From: Candidatus Bipolaricaulota bacterium
Lineage (GTDB): Bacteria; Bipolaricaulota; Bipolaricaulia; UBA7950; UBA9294
Assembly: GCA_030612485.1 (NCBI GenBank)
Contig: JAUWNS010000148.1
Location: 1-5,766, forward strand
Reading direction: 5' to 3'
Length of the DNA stretch: 5,766 nt
Of this stretch, positions 1 through 5,569 are shown in pieces. Made by a program: the position numbers and the translations under genes. Numbering within the stretch: position 1 is the stretch's first letter; each line of letters begins with the position of its first letter. The notes below the pieces were generated by a model that searched no databases, was not told where the DNA came from, and saw only the letters and a list, made by a program, of their open reading frames with translations.

Positions 1-935
1 GAGTTAGGTGAGTCCTCGACCGACAGGCGTAGATCGAGATACATCGGCACCCCGCCGAACTGCTCCGCCTCGATCCGCAAGAAACAGAGTTTGCGGTCGT
101 TCAGCCAGGGGATGTAGTCGCTCGGCCCAACGTAGATGTTCCTCGGGTCGATCCCGTCCCCGTCCATCTGACTCGTGACCGCTTGGGTCTTGCTGATCCT
201 CTTGCTCGTCAGGCGATTCTGGTCGAGCATGTTCAGGAAATCCGTGTTCCCACCAACATTCAACTGATAGATCCGCTTGACTGGCTGGCCGCGATCCGCG
301 AAGAGCCGCGTCAACACCCGGTGGATGATTGTCGCTCCGACTTGCGACTTGATGTCGTCGCCCAGGATCGGAAGGCCCGCCTCACGGAAGCGCTCCCCAT
401 AGAACTCGGAGAGGAAGACGGGCATCGCGTTGACCAACGCGCAACCGGCCTCGATCGCACAGTCGGCGTAGAAGACCACGTTCTTCTCGCTTCCTACTGG
501 CAGGTAGTTGATAACTACGTCGACCCGCGCCTCGCGCAGGACGCGCACGACCGCCTCTTTCGCCTCCTCCTCCGTCGCGTAGACGTTCGCAAGTGGCACG
601 AATCGCTCCTGCTCCGGGTACTCCTCGTTATGAGGAGCGATGCTGTCGATGATATACCCCATCCGAACAGGACAGTCCAGGTGAGGGATTCCACGCTGAA
701 AGACGGTCGTCCGGTTGGGCGGAGAGAAGATCGCTTGCGACAGGTCCAACCCGACCTTCCGCGCATCGACATCGAACGCCGCCACGAACCGGATATGCTG
801 CGGGAGATACCCCCCGAAGTCTCGCGTGATCAGTCCAGGGACAGCCGCATCTGGGTCTGCGTAGTAAAACCTTCCCTGCACGAGCGCACTCGCACAATTC
901 CCTACTCCGATGATCGCAGTCCTGATCTCTTTCAT
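1..935 (-). CDS. ino1: myo-inositol-1-phosphate synthase, C-terminus cut by window edge
   Basis: This enzyme converts D-glucose 6-phosphate to 1L-myo-inositol 1-phosphate in the cytoplasm, using bound NAD+ for an internal oxidation, aldol cyclisation and reduction. It is the first step towards inositol lipids or, in many thermophiles, di-myo-inositol phosphate. The 311 visible codons run from the ATG at 935-933 to the left edge without a stop. Family motifs seen: N-terminal Rossmann loop GVGNCASA (residues 10-17), INYLPVGSE (142-150), LVNAMPVF (167-174), LGDDIKSQVGATIIHR (191-206, the signature segment with a conserved lysine), LNVGGNTDFLN (225-235) and YVGPSDYIPWLNDRK (268-282). The type is the short one of archaea, actinobacteria and Thermotoga (roughly 360-390 residues), so about 50-80 residues are missing. 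The start is fixed by a strong Shine-Dalgarno sequence just upstream. It lies downstream of the HKD gene on the same strand. The function is secure; the end product made from inositol phosphate cannot be told from this window. Confidence 0.95.
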   Translation of the reverse strand, partial: MKEIRTAIIGVGNCASALVQGRFYYADPDAAVPGLITRDFGGYLPQHIRFVAAFDVDARKVGLDLSQAIFSPPNRTTVFQRGIPHLDCPVRMGYIIDSIAPHNEEYPEQERFVPLANVYATEEEAKEAVVRVLREARVDVVINYLPVGSEKNVVFYADCAIEAGCALVNAMPVFLSEFYGERFREAGLPILGDDIKSQVGATIIHRVLTRLFADRGQPVKRIYQLNVGGNTDFLNMLDQNRLTSKRISKTQAVTSQMDGDGIDPRNIYVGPSDYIPWLNDRKLCFLRIEAEQFGGVPMYLDLRLSVEDSPN

Positions 936-940
936 CTTCC

Positions 941-948
941 ACCTCCTT
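941..948 (-). promoter_or_regulatory. Shine-Dalgarno sequence of ino1
   Basis: On the minus strand the sequence AAGGAGGT lies 5 bases before the ATG at 935-933. This is a near-perfect anti-16S match at normal spacing. It decides the start codon and is the strongest ribosome binding site in the window, which suggests that ino1 is well translated. Confidence 0.85.
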
Positions 949-962
949 TTTTATTTGATGAA

Positions 963-974
963 ATCTTTAAAGAT
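963..974. repeat. 12-bp perfect palindrome in ino1 leader
   Basis: ATCTTTAAAGAT reads identically on both strands. Its near edge lies 27 bases upstream of the ino1 start codon, inside an AT-rich stretch (about 945-975). The position would suit an operator or the core promoter region. TATCTT on the minus strand (971-976) could serve as a -10 box, but I see no convincing -35 box. The regulatory role is inference. Confidence 0.35.
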
Positions 975-1148
975 AGCAGAAAAATCATTGCGCCAGGCCG
1001 TCCGAAAAGGACCGTCTATATCGCTAGGTGGGCCTGCTACGACTCACACAGATATACGAACAACAACACTGGATAACCTGAGATGGCGGCGAACTGACCT
1101 TCCGTGTTCGCGAAAGGGAGTTCGCTCCGAAGCTGTAACCCCTGTTCA

Positions 1149-1241
1149 TCAGAGGATCACTCCCGACACCCTAGATAGTAGCGGGAAAAGAGGGGAAATC
1201 AAGGAAAAACAGACGAGGACGATGTAGAGGTGCTGCCTCAT
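1149..1241 (-). CDS. candidate 30-residue hydrophobic small protein
   Basis: An ATG at 1241-1239 opens a 30-codon frame ending in TGA at 1151-1149. It starts 9 bases after the stop of the upstream HKD gene. A GAGGT sequence (minus strand, overlapping that stop codon) sits 6 bases before the ATG, so translational coupling is plausible. The peptide begins MRQ and then has an almost unbroken hydrophobic run from about residue 5 to 22 (YIVLVCFSLISPLFPLL), followed by a short SRVSG tail. It resembles a single-span membrane peptide or a signal sequence left over from a decayed secreted protein. The proline-containing hydrophobic core is unusual for a classic signal peptide. No family is recognised. 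A chance ORF remains possible at this length, and the start lies in a short tandem duplication. Confidence 0.3.
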   Translation of the reverse strand: MRQHLYIVLVCFSLISPLFPLLSRVSGVIL

Positions 1242-1260
1242 GGTGCTACCTCACGGTGCT
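1229..1260. repeat. 13-bp tandem duplication spanning HKD gene stop
   Basis: On the plus strand GGTGCTGCCTCAT (1229-1241) is followed directly by GGTGCTACCTCAC (1242-1254), with two mismatches, and then by a third GGTGCT (1255-1260). The repeat covers the last HKD codons, the stop codon and the start codon of the small ORF. It looks like a replication-slippage product that reshaped the 3' end of the HKD gene. Confidence 0.6.
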
Positions 1261-2339
1261 CTCCCCTGTTGCCACAGTGTCTGGAAGAACGCTTCATAGG
1301 GAATGGCGACATCAGGGAGGTTAATGAACGCGAGGTCGACCTCGTTGTTCCGTTCCAGGGAGTAGTAGTTCCAGTTGGTCGAGCCGAGGATAGTGGATGC
1401 TCCGTCGACGATCACCAGTTTCGCGTGCGTGGTCTCATCGGGGTCGTCCATTCTGACCTCCACCCCGTGACGCTGCAGGTAGTCGGCCGCCTCCAGGTTC
1501 GCCTCGGCCGACTCTCTGTAGAAGGAACAGTCGTCCATGAGGACCCGCACATCCAACCCCCGGGAGGCCGCGGCGATCAGTTCCTTCAAGATCTCGTTCC
1601 CCTGGCTCTCCTGATAACCTGAGTAGTGAGAAATGCGGTACATCACGACGTGCACCGATCGCTGCGCGCCCCGGAGAAGCTCGATGAGAACGCGCCCGTA
1701 GTTTGCGGTCCCCACCGTCTCGGGAAGCGGGACGATGAGTGGCTCCTCGCCATCCAAGGGTGAGAGGTCGAGCTTGACCCCGTTTTCGATGAGGCGGCCG
1801 GACCACAACCGATCGAAGTAAGATGCGAAGACCTCCCCCACCTTCGCATCCTCCACGATCACGTCCGCCTGCTCCTGTGAGGTAAAGGCGTAGCGGTTCC
1901 AGTTAGTCGAACCGAGGATAACGACTCGACGATCGACTACGACCAGCTTGGAGTGGGTGGTCACCGCGGGGTCGTCGAACCGGGCCTCGATACCGTGCGC
2001 GGTCAGATAATCGATCGTCGGTCGGTTCTTCTCGGTGATCGACGGGGTCCAATCACTTTGATCGAGGAGGCCACGCACCGCAACCCCACGGGAAGCGGCC
2101 GCCAGGAGGTTGTCCCACAGCGGGTTCTCCTCCAACCGCGCATCGGAGAGCAAGAGGTCGATCGAGCTCTCTGCCGCGTCGAACGCGTCCTCTACACCCT
2201 GACAGTAGGTGCACTCCCCAGGGCGACCGATCAGGGGGAGAACGAGGGTCTCCGCAACGGTTCCCACCCCGATCGCCACCAGGATGAGGAATAACAGGAT
2301 CCCTTCGCGAACGGCTCGGCATTGCACTTGTTTACACAT
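1251..2339 (-). CDS. membrane-anchored phospholipase D superfamily protein with two HKD motifs
   Basis: The protein has 362 residues. A short basic N-terminus is followed by one hydrophobic helix (about residues 13-28, ILLFLILVAIGVG), so it is probably exported and anchored, or has an uncleaved signal. Two repeats follow. The first carries H129-x-K131-x4-D136 and GSTN at 143-146; the second carries H305-x-K307-x4-D312 and GSTN at 319-322. Both HKD motifs are complete. In this superfamily the two motifs form one active site that works through a phosphohistidine intermediate on phosphodiester bonds, in phospholipids or nucleic acids; the true substrate here is unknown. A CxxC (C43, C46) follows the helix. 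The ATG at 2339-2337 has no clear Shine-Dalgarno sequence. A later start such as GTG at codon 5 is possible and would keep the helix. The gene diverges from the Lon-like gene with a 32-base gap. The superfamily call is secure; the substrate is open. Confidence 0.9.
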   Translation of the reverse strand: MCKQVQCRAVREGILLFLILVAIGVGTVAETLVLPLIGRPGECTYCQGVEDAFDAAESSIDLLLSDARLEENPLWDNLLAAASRGVAVRGLLDQSDWTPSITEKNRPTIDYLTAHGIEARFDDPAVTTHSKLVVVDRRVVILGSTNWNRYAFTSQEQADVIVEDAKVGEVFASYFDRLWSGRLIENGVKLDLSPLDGEEPLIVPLPETVGTANYGRVLIELLRGAQRSVHVVMYRISHYSGYQESQGNEILKELIAAASRGLDVRVLMDDCSFYRESAEANLEAADYLQRHGVEVRMDDPDETTHAKLVIVDGASTILGSTNWNYYSLERNNEVDLAFINLPDVAIPYEAFFQTLWQQGRAP

Positions 2340-2351
2340 CTGCGATAGAAT
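2322..2351 (+). promoter_or_regulatory. candidate promoter for the Lon-like protease gene
   Basis: TAGAAT (2346-2351) matches five of six -10 consensus bases. TTGCAC (2322-2327), 18 bases upstream, is a weak -35 box that matches only the leading TTG. The predicted start near 2358 would leave a very short leader with the ribosome binding site at its extreme 5' end. The -35 box lies within the first codons of the divergent HKD gene. The support is modest. Confidence 0.3.
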
Positions 2352-2358
2352 CTTACCC

Positions 2359-2363
2359 GGAGG
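2359..2363 (+). promoter_or_regulatory. Shine-Dalgarno sequence of the Lon-like gene
   Basis: GGAGG ends 8 bases before the ATG at 2372-2374. Spacing and sequence are typical, and this supports the chosen start over any internal methionine. Confidence 0.75.
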
Positions 2364-2368
2364 ACAAC

Positions 2369-2398
2369 AATATGGTCAATGAACTAAATAGCAGTCAA
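2369..2398 (-). promoter_or_regulatory. candidate sigma-70 promoter for the HKD gene
   Basis: On the minus strand TTGACT (2398-2393, five of six consensus bases) and CATATT (2374-2369, four of six) are separated by 18 bases. The predicted start site is near 2362, giving a leader of roughly 20 bases before the ATG at 2339. The -10 box overlaps the start codon of the divergent protease gene and the -35 box lies inside its coding region. The assignment rests on consensus matching only. Confidence 0.35.
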
Positions 2399-4795
2399 CT
2401 TCGGCAGACGTGCGACCTGAAGAAATTCACCTTTAAGACGACCGCCGAGCTGGAGCCGCTCGATCGGATCATCGGGCAGGAACGCGCCATAGAGGCGCTC
2501 AAGCTCGGTTTAGGGATCAAGGACGCCAAGAACCGTTACAACATCTACGTCGCTGGCGGCCCCGGAACCGGGAAGATGTCGGCAGTGGAGGATTTCTTGA
2601 GCCGCGCCAGCAAGGATGAGCCGAAACCACCCGACTTGTGCTACGTACACAACTTCTCAAACCCCTACAGCCCTCACTGCTTGGAGCTCACCGCGGGTAT
2701 GGGAACCCGGTTGCGCGAAGACATGGAGCAGCTGATCGCGCGCCTCAAACGTGACATCCCCAAGGTCTTAGCATCCGACGAATTCAAGGCTCGCAGTAAG
2801 AAGATCAGCGAACGTTTCATCGAGAAGCGCTCCAAGCTGGCGGACGATATGGAAGCAAAGGCCCGTAAGCTCGGTTTCGGCATCCAGCGCACCCCGATCG
2901 GTATCAACACCCTCCCCCTGCAGGAGGAGGGAGAACCGCTCAGTCAGGAGGAGTACGCCGCCCTCTCCGAGGAAGAGCGCGCCCAGATCCGCGAGAAGCA
3001 GAGCCAGGTGCAGACGATCATCCAGGAGAACCTGCAGGAGATCGCCCACGTGGAGGAGGAGCGGGAGGCGGAGATCAAGGAACTCGCCAAGGAAGCGGTC
3101 TTATTCACCGTCGAGCCGCGGTTCGAGCAACTGAAATCACGCTACGGTGAGCTTCCTAAGGTGGTCTCGTTCCTCGAGGCCGTAAAGGCGGACATCGTCG
3201 AGCACCTGAAGCAGTTTCAGGAAGGGGGAAAGAACAGCGAACAGAAGATGCCCTTCCCCTTCTCTGTCTCGCAGCCCGACCCGTTCAAGCGCTACTACGT
3301 CAACGTCCTGGTCGATAACTCGAAGACGGAAGGTGCACCAGTGATCGTAGAGCAGAACGCTACCTATACCAACCTGTTCGGCTCGATCGAGCGGCGCGTA
3401 CAGATGGGGATCGCCATCACCGATTTCACGATGATCAAGCCAGGGTCGCTCCACCGAGCCAACGGGGGCTACCTGGTCCTGAACGCGAACAACCTGTTCC
3501 GCGTCGGCCTCTCCTGGGAAGCACTGAAGATCGCCCTCAAGCGGCGGGAGATCCGGATTGAGGATCCGCTGCAGATGCTCGGTTATGCCACCACCGAGGG
3601 GCTGAAACCGGAACCAGTTCCGTTCGGACTGAAGATCATCATCATCGGGAACCCGCAGATCTACGAGCTTCTTCACTACTACGACGAGGATTTCCCCAAG
3701 CTCTTCAGCGTGAAGAGCGACTTCGGCACCGAGATGGAACGAACCCCTGAACATGAACAGGAGATCGCCCATTTCCTTCGCGCCCGCTGCGAGGAAGAGC
3801 AGACCATCCTCCCCTTCGACCCGAGTGGGGTGGCGAAGATCGTCGAGTACTCCTCCGATCTCGCCGGCGACCAGAAGAAGCTCTCCTGTCGATTCGGAAA
3901 CCTGGCCTCTATCGTCAAGGAGTCCTCCTACTGGGCACGCACCGAGGGTTCGCCTCATGTCACCGGCAAGCATGTCCGCCAGGCACTTGCGAAAAGAGAC
4001 GATCGCCGCAACCGGATCGAGGAGAAGATCCGCGAGATGATCGCCCGCGGCCAGATCCTCGTTGACACCACGGGGGAGAAGGTCGGCCAGGTGAACGGAC
4101 TGGCCGTCCTCCAGCTCGGAGACTACACGTTCGGGAAGCCATCGCGGATCACGGCGTCAGTCCACACCGGGAAGGGAGGAATCGTGGATATCGAGCGCGA
4201 GGCCGAACTCGGAGGGCACACGCACACCAAAGGGATCATGATCCTAAAAGGGTTCCTCGGCGAGCGGTTCGCGAGCGAGAAACCGCTCAGTCTATCGGCC
4301 AGCCTCGCTTTCGAGCAGAGCTATTCGATGATTGACGGGGACAGCGCATCGAGCACCGAGCTCTACGCCATCCTCTCCAGTCTCTCCGGCCTTCCGATCA
4401 AACAAGGGATCGCGATCACCGGCTCGATCAATCAGAAGGGAGAGATCCAGCCGATCGGCGGGGTGAACGAGAAGATCGAAGGGTTCTTCAAGGTCTGCCA
4501 GGTCAAGGGGGCCACAGGGGAAGAAGGGGTGTTGATCCCGGTACAGAATATCGACAACCTGATGCTCGCAGAAGAGATCGTCGACGCCGTTAAGGCAGGA
4601 AAGTTTCACATCTACCCGGTGGCAACCGTGGAAGAGGGGATCGAGATCCTAACAGGCGTCCCCGCCGGAACCATGCAGGAGGACGGCACCTTCCCGGAGG
4701 GGACGGTATTTGCCCGCATAGCAGAACGGCTGGAAGCGATCCGCCAGGCATTGAAGGAAGAGAAAAAGGAAGACGAGAATGAGAAAGAGGAGTAG
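2372..4795 (+). CDS. ATP-dependent Lon-family (S16) protease, LonB/YcbZ-like long form
   Basis: This 807-residue cytoplasmic protein should couple ATP hydrolysis to unfolding and degradation of proteins. The N-terminal segment with IGQERAIEAL (34-43) leads into a Walker A loop GGPGTGKM (62-69). A charged helical, probably coiled-coil insertion spans about 110-240. The AAA+ core resumes near 300, with HRANGGYLVLNANNLF (361-376) in the Walker B position, IIIIGNP (422-428) as likely sensor 1, and a helical lid at about 455-545. The C-terminal Lon protease domain (about 555-765) has the catalytic serine in DGDSAS (S658) and the lysine in GGVNEKIEG (K701). Their 43-residue spacing equals that of S679 and K722 in E. 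coli Lon. No N-terminal Lon substrate-binding domain and no membrane helix are seen, unlike classical Lon and archaeal LonB respectively. Length fits the roughly 800-residue bacterial group. The last 20 residues are a highly charged Lys/Glu tail. Physiological substrates are unknown. Confidence 0.95.
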   Translation: MVNELNSSQLRQTCDLKKFTFKTTAELEPLDRIIGQERAIEALKLGLGIKDAKNRYNIYVAGGPGTGKMSAVEDFLSRASKDEPKPPDLCYVHNFSNPYSPHCLELTAGMGTRLREDMEQLIARLKRDIPKVLASDEFKARSKKISERFIEKRSKLADDMEAKARKLGFGIQRTPIGINTLPLQEEGEPLSQEEYAALSEEERAQIREKQSQVQTIIQENLQEIAHVEEEREAEIKELAKEAVLFTVEPRFEQLKSRYGELPKVVSFLEAVKADIVEHLKQFQEGGKNSEQKMPFPFSVSQPDPFKRYYVNVLVDNSKTEGAPVIVEQNATYTNLFGSIERRVQMGIAITDFTMIKPGSLHRANGGYLVLNANNLFRVGLSWEALKIALKRREIRIEDPLQMLGYATTEGLKPEPVPFGLKIIIIGNPQIYELLHYYDEDFPKLFSVKSDFGTEMERTPEHEQEIAHFLRARCEEEQTILPFDPSGVAKIVEYSSDLAGDQKKLSCRFGNLASIVKESSYWARTEGSPHVTGKHVRQALAKRDDRRNRIEEKIREMIARGQILVDTTGEKVGQVNGLAVLQLGDYTFGKPSRITASVHTGKGGIVDIEREAELGGHTHTKGIMILKGFLGERFASEKPLSLSASLAFEQSYSMIDGDSASSTELYAILSSLSGLPIKQGIAITGSINQKGEIQPIGGVNEKIEGFFKVCQVKGATGEEGVLIPVQNIDNLMLAEEIVDAVKAGKFHIYPVATVEEGIEILTGVPAGTMQEDGTFPEGTVFARIAERLEAIRQALKEEKKEDENEKEE

Positions 4796-4802
4796 GAAGC
4801 TC

Positions 4803-4866
4803 TCAGCCATCAGCGATCAGCTAAAAGCCAACCCACAAAAACTGAGTGCTGATAGTTGACGGTTGA
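4803..4866 (+). repeat. imperfect inverted repeat of 7-bp units after the protease gene
   Basis: The left arm 4803-4821 (three TCAGCNA heptads when read to 4823) pairs with the right arm 4848-4866. Of 19 positions, 17 pair (two as G-U) and two mismatch; the loop is 26 bases. The right arm continues as heptads of the form CTGATAG, TTGACGG, TTGATTA, CTGAACG (4849-4876). It begins 7 bases after the protease stop codon, so the transcript would carry a long 3' hairpin. The role could be mRNA protection, termination help or a dispersed intergenic repeat; the sequence alone does not decide. Confidence 0.6.
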
Positions 4867-4891
4867 TTACTGAACGCTACGCCCCTTTTTT
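4803..4891 (+). terminator. possible transcription terminator after the protease gene
   Basis: The long hairpin described at 4803-4866 is followed by a run of six T at 4886-4891. The 19-base gap between stem and T run is too long for a classical intrinsic terminator. A second weak fold, CGCTACG pairing with CGTGCG around the CCCCTTTTTT segment (4876-4897), does not have the usual geometry either. I call it only because it fills the place where the transcript should end. Confidence 0.25.
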
Positions 4892-4915
4892 CGTGCGCTG
4901 AGGCCCTCCATTAGA

Positions 4916-4921
4916 TAAAAT
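4916..4921 (+). promoter_or_regulatory. possible -10 box for the PKD lipoprotein gene
   Basis: TAAAAT matches five of six -10 consensus bases and lies 42 bases before the ATG at 4964. No recognisable -35 box occurs 16-19 bases upstream. The call is weak. It is listed because the spacer after the inverted repeat is the natural place for a separate promoter. Confidence 0.2.
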
Positions 4922-4963
4922 GACGGCAAGCGACAACTAGCGAGGTGCATTTACACAATCATA

Positions 4964-5569
4964 ATGAAGATCAAACCAGCATCTGTTCTCGTTCTGCTCG
5001 GAGGCCTGTTCGCTCTCGGCGGCTGCCTGTTCACCAGCAGCCCACGGGCGGAATTCAGCGCCGATCCCCAGTTTGACTTTCCCCCACTCACCGTCCACTT
5101 CGACGCCAGCGCCTCACAGAGTCCCAATGGGAATATTGTCTCCTACGCGTGGAACTTCAAGGACGGCTCGACCGATACCGGAGTTAACGTCACCCACACC
5201 TTCTACGAAAAGGGAATCTACCCCGTCACTCTTACCGTCACCGATTCGGCCGGCGCGGTCGGTGCGATCACGCATAATGTAGAAGCGCTCAATCGTGCCC
5301 CGAACGCCGAGTTTAGTGCCTGGCCACATATACCCCAAAGGCTGACACCGACTGAATTCGACGCATCCGGCTCATACGATGAGGATGGATACATCGTCGA
5401 GTGGCTCTGGTCCTTCGGCGACGGCGCAACAAGCAGCGGGGAAGTTGTCCAACACACCTATGAGCTAGCGGGCTCTTACACGGTCCGTCTCACCGTGATC
5501 GACGACAACGGGAAATCAGGCTTTGTCACCAAGATCATTAAGATCGGCGGCTGCAACACCTGCGGGTAA
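4964..5569 (+). CDS. small lipoprotein with two PKD domains
   Basis: The protein has 201 residues. A signal peptide of lipoprotein type (MKIKPASVLVLLGG, then lipobox LGGC at 18-21) predicts cleavage before C21, lipidation and anchoring on the outer face of a membrane. Two PKD-like immunoglobulin folds follow: the first at about 28-107 with YAWNFKDG (61-68) and THTF (77-80), the second at about 112-195 with LWSFGDG (148-154) and QHTY (163-166). The first has Lys where the usual W-x-FGDG motif has Gly. PKD folds act as spacers or protein- and carbohydrate-binding modules; no catalytic domain is present. The C-terminus ends GGCNTCG, a CxxC (C197, C200) on a flexible tail. No good Shine-Dalgarno sequence exists: GAGGTG at 4942-4947 is 16 bases from the ATG, and no in-frame upstream start is available. 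The domain call is secure; the binding partner is unknown. Confidence 0.9.
   Translation: MKIKPASVLVLLGGLFALGGCLFTSSPRAEFSADPQFDFPPLTVHFDASASQSPNGNIVSYAWNFKDGSTDTGVNVTHTFYEKGIYPVTLTVTDSAGAVGAITHNVEALNRAPNAEFSAWPHIPQRLTPTEFDASGSYDEDGYIVEWLWSFGDGATSSGEVVQHTYELAGSYTVRLTVIDDNGKSGFVTKIIKIGGCNTCG

Larger units (their letters stand above)
936..1250. other. 315-base spacer between the HKD gene and ino1
   Basis: This stretch has no well-supported long gene. It contains the ino1 ribosome binding site and AT-rich leader, the palindrome at 963-974, an 8-bp palindrome TTCGCGAA at 1107-1114, a small GGAG-TTCG-CTCC hairpin at 1117-1128, and a candidate 30-residue ORF next to the HKD stop codon. A plus-strand reading frame (910-1227) overlaps the start of ino1 and gives a basic, low-complexity protein with no recognisable features; I treat it as a shadow. 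No tRNA-like fold or convincing intrinsic terminator was seen. Confidence 0.6.

Noticed and set aside
183..1076. Plus-strand 297-residue reading frame
   Set aside because: It is antisense to ino1, whose minus-strand frame shows all signature motifs and a strong ribosome binding site. The plus-strand product is an Arg/Asp-rich translation with no family features.
1117..1128. GGAG-TTCG-CTCC mini-hairpin examined as a tRNA T-arm
   Set aside because: The stem and loop sizes do not fit a T-arm, and no acceptor, D-arm or anticodon arm could be placed around it.
1161..1186. TCCCG...CGGGA stem in the ino1 upstream spacer
   Set aside because: It has only five base pairs with a 16-base loop and no T run in the direction of transcription. 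It is within what chance would give.
1203..1239. Possible intrinsic terminator for the HKD gene (minus strand GAGG-CAGCA-CCTC, then a T run)
   Set aside because: The stem has only 4 bp and the T run starts more than 10 bases after it. The T-rich stretch is explained equally well by hydrophobic codons of the small ORF.
3137..3973. Minus-strand 278-residue frame inside the protease gene
   Set aside because: It is antisense to conserved AAA+ segments of the Lon-like protein, with no ribosome binding site or recognisable domain. Long antisense frames are expected in GC-rich genes.
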